64,000 nucleotides of DNA from Azolla caroliniana (Eukaryota > Polypodiophyta). Within the stretch, counting starts at the first letter, position 1, and each line of letters starts with the position of its first letter. The notes under the pieces are model-generated. The model searched no databases, was not told where the DNA came from, and was given only the letters and a program-made list of their open reading frames with translations. Position numbers and translations under genes: made by a program. Where the stretch lies: positions 186,001 through 250,000 of the forward strand of contig JBHGNT010000029.1 in the NCBI GenBank assembly GCA_043228905.1, read 5' to 3'. Below are positions 44,401 to 56,427 of this stretch, one piece after another.

Positions 44401-47400
44401 GAACACAAAAATCCGATATTACACGAGCTAGGTCTGAACATTTTAATTTGCTCAAGGGCTCTACTCAACTCCCTCCTCAAATTTGGTAATTTCTTCATGT
44501 CTCTCGACCTGAGTTTCGAAATCTTGATTTTTTAATTCCATATCCTAGCTAGCGTTGTTAGCTTCGAATGGCATGTTTGACCACAAAAATCCGATATCAC
44601 ACGAGCGAGGTATGAACAATTTAATTTACTCATTCGCCATACTCAACTCCATCCTCAAATTTGGTAATTTCGTCATGTCTCTCGACCTGAGTTTTAAAAT
44701 CTGAGTTTTTTAATTCCATATCATAGCTAGCGTTGTTAGCTTCGATTTGCATGTTTGAACAGAGAAATCCGATATCACACGAGCAAGGTATGAACAATTT
44801 AATTTACTCATTCGCCCTACTCAACTCCCTCCTCAAATTTGGTTATTTCTTCATGTCTCTCGACCTGAATTTCAAAATTTAGATTTTGTAATTCCATATC
44901 ATAGCTAGCGTTGTTAGCTTCGATTCGCATGTTTGAACAGAGAAATCCGATATCACACAAGCGAGGTATTAACATTTTAATTTACTCAAGGGCTCTACTC
45001 AACTCCCTCCTCAAATTTGCTAATTTCTTCATGTCTCTCGACCTGAGTTTCGAGATCTGGATTTTTTAATTCCATATCATAGCTAGAGTTGTTAGCTTCG
45101 ATTTGCTTGTTTGAACAGAGAAATCCGATATCACACGAGCGAGGTATGAACAATTTAATTTACTCATTCGCCCTACTCAACTCCCTCCTCAAATTTGGTA
45201 ATTTCTTCATGTCTCTCGACCTGAATTTCAAAATTTAGATTTTTTAATTCCATGTCATAGCTAACATTGTTAGCTTCGATTTGCATGTTTGAATAGAGAA
45301 ATCCGATATCACACGAGCGAGGTATTAACATTTTAATTTACTCAAGGGCTCTACTCAACTCCCTCCTCAAATTTGCTAATTTCTTCATGTCTCTCGACCT
45401 GAATTTCCAGATATGGATTATTTCATTCCATATCATAGCTAGCGTTGTTTGCTCCGATTCCCATGTTTGAACACAGAAATCCGATATTACACGAGCGAGG
45501 TATGAACATTTTAATTTGCTCAAGGGCTCTACTCAACTCCCTCCTCAAATTTGCTAATTTCTTCATGTCTCTCGACCTGAGTTTCAAAATCTTGATTTCT
45601 TAATTCAATATCATAGCTAGCGTTTTTAGCTTCGATTCGCATGTTTGAACACAAGAATCCGATATCACACGAGCGAGCTATGAACAATTTAATTTACTCA
45701 TTCGCCCTACTCAACTCCCTCCTCAAATTTGCTAATTTCGTCATGTCTCTCGACCTGAGTTTCACAATCTTGATTTTTTAGTTCCATATTATAGCTAGCG
45801 TTGTTAGCTTCGATTCGCAAGTTTGAACACAAGAATCCGATATCACACGAGCGAGGTATGAACAATTTAATCTACTCATTCGCCTTACTCAACTCCCTCC
45901 TCAAATTTGGTAATTTCTTCATGTCTCTCGACCTGAGTTTTAAAATCTTGATTTTTTTATTCCATATCATAGCTAGCGTTGTTAGTTCCGATTCCCATGT
46001 TTGAACAGAAAAATCCGATATCACACGAGCGAGGTATGAACAATTTAATTTACTCATTCGCCCTACTCAACTCCCTCCTAAAATTTGGTAATTTCTTCAT
46101 GTCTCTCGACCTTAGTTTCGAGATCTCGATTTTTTAATTCCATATCATAGCTAGCGTTGTTAGCTTCGATTCGCATGTTTGAACACAGGAATCCGATATC
46201 ACACGAGCGAGCTATAAACAATTTAATTTACTCATTCGCCCTACTCAACTCCCTCCTCAAATTTGGTAATTTCTTCATGTCTCTCCACCTGAGTTTCACA
46301 ATCTTGATTTTTTAATTCCATATCCCAGCTAGCGTTGTTAGCTTCGAATGGCATGTTTGAACACAAAAATCCGATATTACACGAGCTAGGTCTGAACATT
46401 TTAATTTGCTCAAGGGCTCTACTCAACTCCCTCCTCAAATTTGGTAATTTCTTCATGTCTCTCGACCTGAGTTTCGAAATCTTGATTTTTTAATTCCATA
46501 TCCTAGCTAGCGTTGTTAGCTTCGAATGGCATGTTTGACCACAAAAATCCGATATCACACGAGCGAGGTATGAACAATTTAATTTACTCATTCGCCATAC
46601 TCAACTCCATCCTCAAATTTGGTAATTTCGTCATGTCTCTCGACCTGAGTTTTAAAATCTGAGTTTTTTAATTCCATATCATAGCTAGCGTTGTTAGCTT
46701 CGATTTGCATGTTTGAACAGAGAAATCCGATATCACACGAGCAAGGTATGAACAATTTAATTTACTCATTCGCCCTACTCAACTCCCTCCTCAAATTTGG
46801 TTATTTCTTCATGTCTCTCGACCTGAATTTCAAAATTTAGATTTTGTAATTCCATATCATAGCTAGCGTTGTTAGCTTCGATTCGCATGTTTGAACAGAG
46901 AAATCCGATATCACACAAGCGAGGTATTAACATTTTAATTTACTCAAGGGCTCTACTCAACTCCCTCCTCAAATTTGCTAATTTCTTCATGTCTCTCGAC
47001 CTGAGTTTCTAGATCTAGATTTTTTCATTCCATATCATAGCTAGCGTTGTTAGCTCCGATTCCCATGTTTGAACACAGAAATCCGATATCACACGAGCCA
47101 CGTATAAACATTTTAATTTGCTCAAGCGCTCTACTCAACTCCCTACTCAAATTTGGTAATATCTTCATGTCTTTCGACGTGAGTTTCAAAATCTTGATTT
47201 TTTAATTCCATATCCTAGCTAGCGTTGTTAGCTTCGAATGGCATGTTTGAACACAAAAATCCGATATCACACGAGCGAGGTATGAACAATTTAATTTACT
47301 CATTCGCCCTACTCAACTCCCTCCTCAAATTTGGTAATTTCGTCATGTCTCTCAACCTGAGTTTTAAAATCTGAGATTTTTAATTCCATATCATAGCTAG

Positions 47401-50400
47401 CGTTGTTAGCTTCGATTTGCATGTTTGAACACAGAAATCCGATATCACACGAGCGAGGTATGAACAATTTAATTTACTCATTCGCCCTACTCAACTCCCT
47501 CCTCAAATTTGGTAATTTCTTCATGTCTCTCGACCTGAATTGCAAAATTTAGATTTTGTAATTCCATATCATAGCTAGCGTTGTTAGCTTCGATTCGCAT
47601 GTTTGAACAGAGAAATCCGATATCACACAAGCGAGGTATTAACATTTTAATTTACTCAAGGGCTCTACTCAACTCCCTCCTCAAATTTGCTAATTTCTTC
47701 ATGTCTCTCGACCTGAATTTCCAGATATGGATTATTTCATTCCATATCATAGCTAGCGTTGTTTGCTCCGATTCCCATGTTTGAACACAGAAATCCGATA
47801 TTACACGAGCGAGGTATGAACATTTTAATTTGCTCAAGGACTCTACTCAACTCCCTCCTCAAATTTGCTAATTTCTTCATGTCTCGAGACCTGAGTTTCG
47901 AGATCTGGATTTTTTAATTCCATATCCTAGCTAGCGTTGTTAGCTTCGAATGGCATGTTGTTACTCATTCGCCATACTCAACTCCATCCTCAAATTTGGT
48001 AATTTCGTCATGTCTCTCGACCTGAGTTTTAAAATCTGAGTTTTTTAATTCCATATCATAGCTAGCGTTGTTAGCTTCGATTTGCATGTTTGAACAGAGA
48101 AATCCGATATCACACGAGCAAGGTATGAACAATTTAATTTACTCATTCGCCCTACTCAACTCCCTCCTCAAATTTGGTTATTTCTTCATGTCTCTCGACC
48201 TGAATTTCAAAATTTAGATTTTGTAATTCCATATCATAGCTAGCGTTGTTAGCTTCGATTCGCATGTTTGAACAGAGAAATCCGATATCACACAAGCGAG
48301 GTATTAACATTTTAATTTACTCAAGGGCTCTACTCAACTCCCTCCTCAAATTTGCTAATTTCTTCATGTCTCTCGACCTGAGTTTCGAGATCTGGATTTT
48401 TTAATTCCATATCATAGCTAGAGTTGTTAGCTTCGATTTGCTTGTTTGAACAGAGAAATCCGATATCACACGAGCGAGGTATGAACAATTTAATTTACTC
48501 ATTCGCCCTACTCAACTCCCTCCTCAAATTTGGTAATTTCTTCATGTCTCTCGACCTGAATTTCAAAATTTAGATTTTTTAATTCCATATCATAGCTAAC
48601 ATTGTTAGCTTCGATTTGCATGTTTGAATAGAGAAATCCGATATCACACGAGCGAGGTATTAACAGTTTAATTTACTCAAGGGCTCTACTCAACTCCCTC
48701 CTCAAATTTGCTAATTTCTTCATGTCTCTCGACCTGAATTTCCAGATATGGATTATTTCATTCCATATCATAGCTAGCGTTGTTTGCTCCGATTCCCATG
48801 TTTGAACACAGAAATCCGATATTACACGAGCGAGGTATGAACATTTTAATTTGCTCAAGGGCTCTACTCAACTCCCTCCTCAAATTTGCTAATTTCTTCA
48901 TGTCTCTCGACCTGAGTTTCAAAATCTTGATTTCTTAATTCAATATCATAGCTAGCGTTTTTAGCTTCGATTCGCATGTTTGAACACAAGAATCCGATAT
49001 CACACGAGCGAGCTATGAACAATTTAATTTACTCATTCGCCCTACTCAACTCCCTCCTCAAATTTGCTAATTTCGTCATGTCTCTCGACCTGAGTTTCAC
49101 AATCTTGATTTTTTAGTTCCATATTATAGCTAGCGTTGTTAGCTTCGATTCGCAAGTTTGAACACAAGAATCCGATATCACACGAGCGAGGTATGAACAA
49201 TTTAATTTACTCATTCGCCCTACTCAACTCCCTCCTCAAATTTGGTAATTTCTTCATGTCTCTCGACCTGAGTTTTAAAATCTTGATTTTTTTATTCCAT
49301 ATCATAGCTAGCGTTGTTAGTTCCGATTCCCATGTTTGAACAGAAAAATCCGATATCACACGAGCGAGGTATGAACAATTTAATTTACTCATTCGCCCTA
49401 CTCAACTCCCTCCTAAAATTTGGTAATTTCTTCATGTCTCTCGACCTTAGTTTCGAGATCTCGATTTTTTAATTCCATATCATAGCTAGCGTTGTTAGCT
49501 TCGATTCGCATGTTTGAACACAGGAATCCGATATCACACGAGCGAGCTATAAACAATTTAATTTACTCATTCGCCCTACTCAACTCCCTCCTCAAATTTG
49601 GTAATTTCTTCATGTCTCTCCACCTGAGTTTCACAATCTTGATTTTTTAATTCCATATCCCAGCTAGCGTTGTTAGCTTCGAATGGCATGTTTGAACACA
49701 AAAATCCGATATTACACGAGCTAGGTCTGAACATTTTAATTTGCTCAAGGGCTCTACTCAACTCCCTCCTCAAATTTGGTAATTTCTTCATGTCTCTCGA
49801 CCTGAGTTTCGAAATCTTGATTTTTTAATTCCATATCCTAGCTAGCGTTGTTAGCTTCGAATGGCATGTTTGACCACAAAAATCCGATATCACACGAGCG
49901 AGGTATGAACAATTTAATTTACTCATTCGCCATACTCAACTCCATCCTCAAATTTGGTAATTTCGTCATGTCTCTCGACCTGAGTTTTAAAATCTGAGTT
50001 TTTTAATTCCATATCATAGCTAGCGTTGTTAGCTTCGATTTGCATGTTTGAACAGAGAAATCCGATATCACACGAGCAAGGTATGAACAATTTAATTTAC
50101 TCATTCGCCCTACTCAACTCCCTCCTCAAATTTGGTTATTTCTTCATGTCTCTCGACCTGAATTTCAAAATTTAGATTTTGTAATTCCATATCATAGCTA
50201 GCGTTGTTAGCTTCGATTCGCATGTTTGAACAGAGAAATCCGATATCACACAAGCGAGGTATTAACATTTTAATTTACTCAAGGGCTCTACTCAACTCCC
50301 TCCTCAAATTTGCTAATTTCTTCATGTCTCTCGACCTGAGTTTCGAGATCTGGATTTTTTAATTCCATATCATAGCTAGAGTTGTTAGCTTCGATTTGCT

Positions 50401-53400
50401 TGTTTGAACAGAGAAATCCGATATCACACGAGCGAGGTATGAACAATTTAATTTACTCATTCGCCCTACTCAACTCCCTCCTCAAATTTGGTAATTTCTT
50501 CATGTCTCTCGACCTGAATTTCAAAATTTAGATTTTTTAATTCCATATCATAGCTAACATTGTTAGCTTCGATTTGCATGTTTGAATAGAGAAATCCGAT
50601 ATCACACGAGCGAGGTATTAACAGTTTAATTTACTCAAGGGCTCTACTCAACTCCCTCCTCAAATTTGCTAATTTCTTCATGTCTCTCGACCTGAATTTC
50701 CAGATATGGATTATTTCATTCCATATCATAGCTAGCGTTGTTTGCTCCGATTCCCATGTTTGAACACAGAAATCCGATATTACACGAGCGAGGTATGAAC
50801 ATTTTAATTTGCTCAAGGGCTCTACTCAACTCCCTCCTCAAATTTGCTAATTTCTTCATGTCTCTCGACCTGAGTTTCAAAATCTTGATTTCTTAATTCA
50901 ATATCATAGCTAGCGTTTTTAGCTTCGATTCGCATGTTTGAACACAAGAATCCGATATCACACGAGCGAGCTATGAACAATTTAATTTACTCATTCGCCC
51001 TACTCAACTCCCTCCTCAAATTTGCTAATTTCTTCATGTCTCTCCACCTGAGTTTCACAATCTTGATTTTTTAATTCCATATCCCAGCTAGCGTTGTTAG
51101 CTTCGAATGGCATGTTTGAACACAAAAATCCGATATTACACGAGCTAGGTCTGAACATTTTAATTTGCTCAAGGGCTCTACTCAACTCCCTCCTCAAATT
51201 TGGTAATTTCTTCATGTCTCTCGACCTGAGTTTCGAAATCTTGATTTTTTAATTCCATATCCTAGCTAGCGTTGTTAGCTTCGAATGGCATGTTTGACCA
51301 CAAAAATCCGATATCACACGAGCGAGGTATGAACAATTTAATTTACTCATTCGCCATACTCAACTCCATCCTCAAATTTGGTAATTTCGTCATGTCTCTC
51401 GACCTGAGTTTTAAAATCTGAGTTTTTTAATTCCATATCATAGCTAGCGTTGTTAGCTTCGATTTGCATGTTTGAACAGAGAAATCCGATATCACACGAG
51501 CAAGGTATGAACAATTTAATTTACTCATTCGCCCTACTCAACTCCCTCCTCAAATTTGGTTATTTCTTCATGTCTCTCGACCTGAATTTCAAAATTTAGA
51601 TTTTGTAATTCCATATCATAGCTAGCGTTGTTAGCTTCGATTCGCATGTTTGAACAGAGAAATCCGATATCACACAAGCGAGGTATTAACATTTTAATTT
51701 ACTCAAGGGCTCTACTCAACTCCCTCCTCAAATTTGCTAATTTCTTCATGTCTCTCGACCTGAGTTTCGAGATCTGGATTTTTTAATTCCATATCATAGC
51801 TAGAGTTGTTAGCTTCGATTTGCTTGTTTGAACAGAGAAATCCGATATCACACGAGCGAGGTATGAACAATTTAATTTACTCATTCGCCCTACTCAACTC
51901 CCTCCTCAAATTTGGTAATTTCTTCATGTCTCTCGACCTGAATTTCAAAATTTAGATTTTTTAATTCCATATCATAGCTAACATTGTTAGCTTCGATTTG
52001 CATGTTTGAATAGAGAAATCCGATATCACACGAGCGAGGTATTAACAGTTTAATTTACTCAAGGGCTCTACTCAACTCCCTCCTCAAATTTGCTAATTTC
52101 TTCATGTCTCTCGACCTGAATTTCCAGATATGGATTATTTCATTCCATATCATAGCTAGCGTTGTTTGCTCCGATTCCCATGTTTGAACACAGAAATCCG
52201 ATATTACACGAGCGAGGTATGAACATTTTAATTTGCTCAAGGGCTCTACTCAACTCCCTCCTCAAATTTGCTAATTTCTTCATGTCTCTCGACCTGAGTT
52301 TCAAAATCTTGATTTCTTAATTCAATATCATAGCTAGCGTTTTTAGCTTCGATTCGCATGTTTGAACACAAGAATCCGATATCACACGAGCGAGCTATGA
52401 ACAATTTAATTTACTCATTCGCCCTACTCAACTCCCTCCTCAAATTTGCTAATTTCGTCATGTCTCTCGACCTGAGTTTCACAATCTTGATTTTTTAGTT
52501 CCATATTATAGCTAGCGTTGTTAGCTTCGATTCGCAAGTTTGAACACAAGAATCCGATATCACACGAGCGAGGTATGAACAATTTAATTTACTCATTCGC
52601 CCTACTCAACTCCCTCCTCAAATTTGGTAATTTCTTCATGTCTCTCGACCTGAGTTTTAAAATCTTGATTTTTTTATTCCATATCATAGCTAGCGTTGTT
52701 AGTTCCGATTCCCATGTTTGAACAGAAAAATCCGATATCACACGAGCGAGGTATGAACAATTTAATTTACTCATTCGCCCTACTCAACTCCCTCCTAAAA
52801 TTTGGTAATTTCTTCATGTCTCTCGACCTTAGTTTCGAGATCTCGATTTTTTAATTCCATATCATAGCTAGCGTTGTTAGCTTCGATTCGCATGTTTGAA
52901 CACAGGAATCCGATATCACACGAGCGAGCTATAAACAATTTAATTTACTCATTCGCCCTACTCAACTCCCTCCTCAAATTTGGTAATTTCTTCATGTCTC
53001 TCCACCTGAGTTTCACAATCTTGATTTTTTAATTCCATATCCCAGCTAGCGTTGTTAGCTTCGAATGGCATGTTTGAACACAAAAATCCGATATTACACG
53101 AGCTAGGTCTGAACATTTTAATTTGCTCAAGGGCTCTACTCAACTCCCTCCTCAAATTTGGTAATTTCTTCATGTCTCTCGACCTGAGTTTCGAAATCTT
53201 GATTTTTTAATTCCATATCCTAGCTAGCGTTGTTAGCTTCGAATGGCATGTTTGACCACAAAAATCCGATATCACACGAGCGAGGTATGAACAATTTAAT
53301 TTACTCATTCGCCATACTCAACTCCATCCTCAAATTTGGTAATTTCGTCATGTCTCTCGACCTGAGTTTTAAAATCTGAGTTTTTTAATTCCATATCATA

Positions 53401-54434
53401 GCTAGCGTTGTTAGCTTCGATTTGCATGTTTGAACAGAGAAATCAGATATCACACGAGCAAGGTATGAACAATTTAATTTACTCATTCGCCCTACTCAAC
53501 TCCCTCCTCAAATTTGGTTATTTCTTCATGTCTCTCGACCTGAATTTCAAAATTTAGATTTTGTAATTCCATATCATAGCTAGCGTTGTTAGCTTCGATT
53601 CGCATGTTTGAACAGAGAAATCCGATATCACACAAGCGAGGTATTAACATTTTAATTTACTCAAGGGCTCTACTCAACTCCCTCCTCAAATTTGCTAATT
53701 TCTTCATGTCTCTCGACCTGAGTTTCTAGATCTAGATTTTTTCATTCCATATCATAGCTAGCGTTGTTAGCTCCGATTCCCATGTTTGAACACAGAAATC
53801 CGATATCACACGAGCCACGTATAAACATTTTAATTTGCTCAAGCGCTCTACTCAACTCCCTACTCAAATTTGGTAATATCTTCATGTCTTTCGACGTGAG
53901 TTTCAAAATCTTGATTTTTTAATTCCATATCCTAGCTAGCGTTGTTAGCTTCGAATGGCATGTTTGAACACAAAAATCCGATATCACACGAGCGAGGTAT
54001 GAACAATTTAATTTACTCATTCGCCCTACTCAACTCCCTCCTCAAATTTGGTAATTTCGTCATGTCTCTCAACCTGAGTTTTAAAATCTGAGATTTTTAA
54101 TTCCATATCATAGGTAGCGTTGTTAGCTTCGATTTGCATGTTTGAACAGAGAAATCCGATATCACACGAGCGAGGTATGAACAATTTAATTTACTCATTC
54201 GCCCTACTCAACTCCCTCCTCAAATTTGGTAATTTCTTCATGTCTCTCGACCTGAATTGCAAAATTTAGATTTTGTAATTCCATATCATAGCTAGCGTTG
54301 TTAGCTTCGATTCGCATGTTTGAACAGAGAAATCCGATATCACACAAGGGAGGTATTAACATTTTAATTTACTCAAGGGCTCTACTCAACTCCCTCCTCA
54401 AATTTGCTAATTTCTTCATGTCTCTCGACCTGAG
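41422..54434 (+). repeat. 11-monomer (1,958-bp) higher-order repeat domain
   Basis: A rare marker module, CCAGATATGGATTATTTC, occurs near 41,490, 43,448, 45,406, 47,720, 48,741, 50,699 and 52,123. Spacings are 1,958, 1,958, 2,314, 1,021, 1,958 and 1,424 bp. 1,958 is 11x178 and 2,314 is 13x178. 1,424 is 8x178, an in-register loss of three monomers. 1,021 is 6x178 minus a 47-bp deletion near 47,960. The intervals 43.2-45.0, 45.2-47.0 and 48.4-50.3 kb look almost identical; the first interval shares only part of the set. This is the most homogenised part of the window. Confidence 0.9.
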
Positions 54435-54690
54435 TTTCCAGATCTAGATTTTTTCATTCCATATCATAGCTAGCGTTGTTAGCTTCGATTTGCATGTTTG
54501 AACACAGGAATCCGATATCACATGAGCGAGGTATGAACATTTTAATTTGCTCAAGGACTCTACTCAACTCCCTCCTCAAATTTGCTAATTTCTTCATGTC
54601 TCGCGACCTGAGTTTCGAGATCTGGATTTTTTAATTCCATATCCTAGCTAGCGTTGTTAGCTTCGAATGGCATGTTTGAACACAAAAATC

Positions 54691-54935
54691 CGATTATGCC
54701 TTTATTGCGGTGGACCAGGGCATATCGCGATAAACTGTCCCCATAGACCAAGAAGGCAGGTAAACCAAGTCGTTGTTAGTTCTGACTATACTAAACCCGA
54801 GTCTATTTCAGTAGAAATCTCTGAAATAGTCCTAATAGTACTAATAGTCATAATAGTCCTAATAGTACTAATAGTCCGAATCTCGCAAACAAATTTGATG
54901 TCCTTAGCCAATTAGAAGAAGAGTTAAACGACTAA
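54691..54935 (+). pseudogene. gag: gag C-terminal remnant with zinc knuckle, frameshifted
   Basis: Gag packages the element RNA; only its nucleocapsid end survives. A CCHC knuckle (C-x2-C-x4-H-x4-C, CLYCGGPGHIAINC) lies at 54,697-54,738. After a linker, six 9-bp units (54,825-54,878) encode Asn-Ser-Pro/Thr/His triplets, followed by an acidic tail ending in LEEELND and TAA at 54,933-54,935. The knuckle and the tail are in different frames. In the tail frame a TGA (54,822-54,824) sits directly before the repeats, and the join falls in an A run (GAAAT). Loss of one A at about 54,824-54,826 explains this simply. Upstream, the knuckle frame runs into satellite and an ATG there (54,667) opens a chimeric 82-codon frame. 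Confidence 0.85.
54825..54878 (+). repeat. Six 9-bp tandem units in gag
   Basis: Six copies of AATAGTNNN (CCT, ACT, CAT, CCT, ACT, CCG) in direct tandem. In the inferred gag frame they code for Asn-Ser-X. In the shifted frame they give an artificial run of Ile, Leu and Val that could be mistaken for a membrane segment. Confidence 0.9.
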
Positions 54936-56427
54936 GTCCAGCCAAAATAGGAGCCGTTTGGTTGGACAGCCCTAGATCTGTGCAGCCCATTAGTGGTTCC
55001 ATTCCCTCTAAGCAAGTTAGTGATGTGTTCGTAGCCCAAGTAGCAGTTATTACTAAAAGTACCCCTCCAGTACATACCTTAGCCCTTCTAGATTCCGGAG
55101 CTAATTCTTGCTTCATGGATAGGAATTTTGCCCGAGCTCATCAGATATCTCTCAGAAAGCTCCCATGTCCAGCCTCAGTAGTAGTCATTGATGGTCGTCC
55201 CATTGCTTCTGGTAATATCATAGAAGAGTCGGAACCCGTTAATATTGTCCTAGATAACTTAACATGTGTAGTATCATTTAATATTATTAGTATTCCAGAA
55301 CATCCCATAGTTTTAGGATTACCATGGTTCGAGTTACATAACCCAGACATAGATTGGAGGACAAGGGAAATCCGGTTGCGACAAACCCAAGGATCTACCC
55401 AGAAGGTTGCAACCATTTCGCTACGTCAGTTGCGTGAGGAAGGGCGCAAGGAGGAAATGTTTCTCTTCGCAATATCAGTACAACCCTCCAGCACCACCAA
55501 AGAGGAGTCCACCGTTCAACTTCCCGAGAAGTATCGTCAGTATGCTGATGTGTTCGATAAAGTACAAGCCAACACACTTCCTCATCATCGGCCGTACGAT
55601 TGCGCCATCGACTTACAACCGGGAAAAGAGCCGCCATGGGGGCCGATCTACAATTTGTCACCAACCGAGCTAGAAGTCCTTCGAGCCTATATAGAGGAGA
55701 ATTTGGAGAACGGTTTCATTCGGCATTCGAAATCTCCAGCCGGCGCACCCATTTTCTTCGTCAAGAAAAAAGATGGCTCGCTTCGACTCGTTGTAGATTA
55801 CCGTGGCTTGAATAAGGTCACAGTAAGAAATAGGTATGCTCTTCCCCTTATCTCAAGTCTTTTAGAACGGATCAACGGTGCCAGGTTCTTCACGAAGATC
55901 GACTTACGAGGAGCCTATAACCTCGTACGGATCCGACCAGGAGATGAATGGAAGACCGCGTTTCGCACCAGATATGGGCACTTCGAGTATACGGTCATGC
56001 CGTTCGGACTCACTAATGCGCCGGCAGTCTTCCAGCACATGGCGAATGATATATTTCGAGATCTCTTGGATGATTTTTTGATCATCTATTTGGATGATCT
56101 ACTGGTTTATTCAAAGACCCAAGAAGAACATGATTCTCATGTACTATTAGTACTAAAACGACTTCGAGAACATGGTCTGTATGCAAAGTTAGAGAAATGT
56201 AGTTTCGGGTGCAACCAAGTGGAATTTCTCGGCTATGTCATCTCCTCAGAAGGCATATCTATGGACCCAGCCAAGGTCAAAACGGTGATAGAATGGCACA
56301 CTCCGCGTTCGGTGCGGGATGTGCAATGCTTCCTAGGCTTTGCAAATTTTTACCGGAAGTTCATACAAAATTACTCAAAAATTGTGCTGCCTCTCACACA
56401 GCTCACGAGGAAGGGACAATCATTCAT
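54908..56427 (+). pseudogene. pol: pol 5' part: protease and reverse transcriptase
   Basis: The frame is open from 54,908 with no credible ATG at its start, as expected for a product made by frameshift from gag. The retroviral-type aspartic protease has its active site in LLDSGA (Asp codon 55,091-55,093), followed by a typical VVLGLPW-like segment (IVLGLPW). Reverse transcriptase follows a YIEENLENGFIR segment; catalytic Asp residues are in KIDLRGAY (55,901-55,903) and YLDD (56,087-56,098), with MPFGLTNAP between. The domain continues through FLGFANFYRKFI and QLTRKGQ. The frame is then lost: homology jumps to the frame one base back at about 56,425, and the old frame reads nonsense to a stop at 56,494. 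A single deleted C fits. Catalytic residues are intact, so decay is recent. Confidence 0.93.
54923..54967 (+). promoter_or_regulatory. Predicted -1 ribosomal frameshift signal between gag and pol
   Basis: In the gag frame the heptamer G TTA AAC (54,923-54,929) lies one codon before the gag stop (GAC TAA). Pol is in the -1 frame and open from 54,908, so the frames overlap by 28 bp around the heptamer. GUUAAAC is a known -1 slippery sequence (equine arteritis virus). After a 6-nt spacer, GTCCAGCC (54,936-54,943) pairs with GGTTGGAC (54,960-54,967): eight base pairs with one G-U. The loop segment GGAGCC (54,950-54,955) could pair with GGTTCC (54,995-55,000) to make a pseudoknot. Geometry fits a standard frameshift element; function is inferred. 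Confidence 0.65.

Larger units (their letters stand above)
1..54694 (+). repeat. 178-bp satellite array, left arm
   Basis: Head-to-tail tandem array of a 178-bp monomer, about 307 copies, all in one orientation. Each copy carries the same landmarks in order: CAACTCCCTCCTCAAAT, CATGTCTCTCGACCTGA, a T-tract (GATTTTTT), CCATATCATAGCTAGCG, TTGTTAGC, GCATGTTTGAACA, CCGATATCACACGAGC, GGTATGAACA. Some blocks are nearly invariant. Others switch between a few alternatives, for example TACTCATTCGCCCTACT versus TGCTCAAGGACTCTACT. The period was read from recurring landmarks and is 178 almost everywhere; a few small indels break it. 178 is 3x59+1, so open frames cannot run far, and no coding function is supported on either strand. 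Size and homogeneity resemble centromeric or pericentromeric satellites; that role is inference. The family is not one I recognise. Confidence 0.98.

Noticed and set aside
1-54694. A second LTR (5' LTR) or solo LTR in the left satellite
   Set aside because: No TGTCATAAC...TGACA segment, TATAAAA-HSE block or (TC)n run was seen outside 58,511-58,987.
54826-54886. Transmembrane segment in the 82-codon frame (Ile/Leu/Val run)
   Set aside because: It is an out-of-frame reading of the AATAGTNNN gag repeats; the other frame gives the expected gag tail and stop.
54962-54964. Start codon for pol at 54,962
   Set aside because: The codon is TTG, and the frame is open upstream to 54,908 across the predicted frameshift site. 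Pol is more likely expressed by frameshifting from gag.
56209-56424. N-terminal extension of the integrase frame upstream of 56,428
   Set aside because: These codons are RT sequence read in the wrong frame; RT homology is in the other frame until about 56,425.
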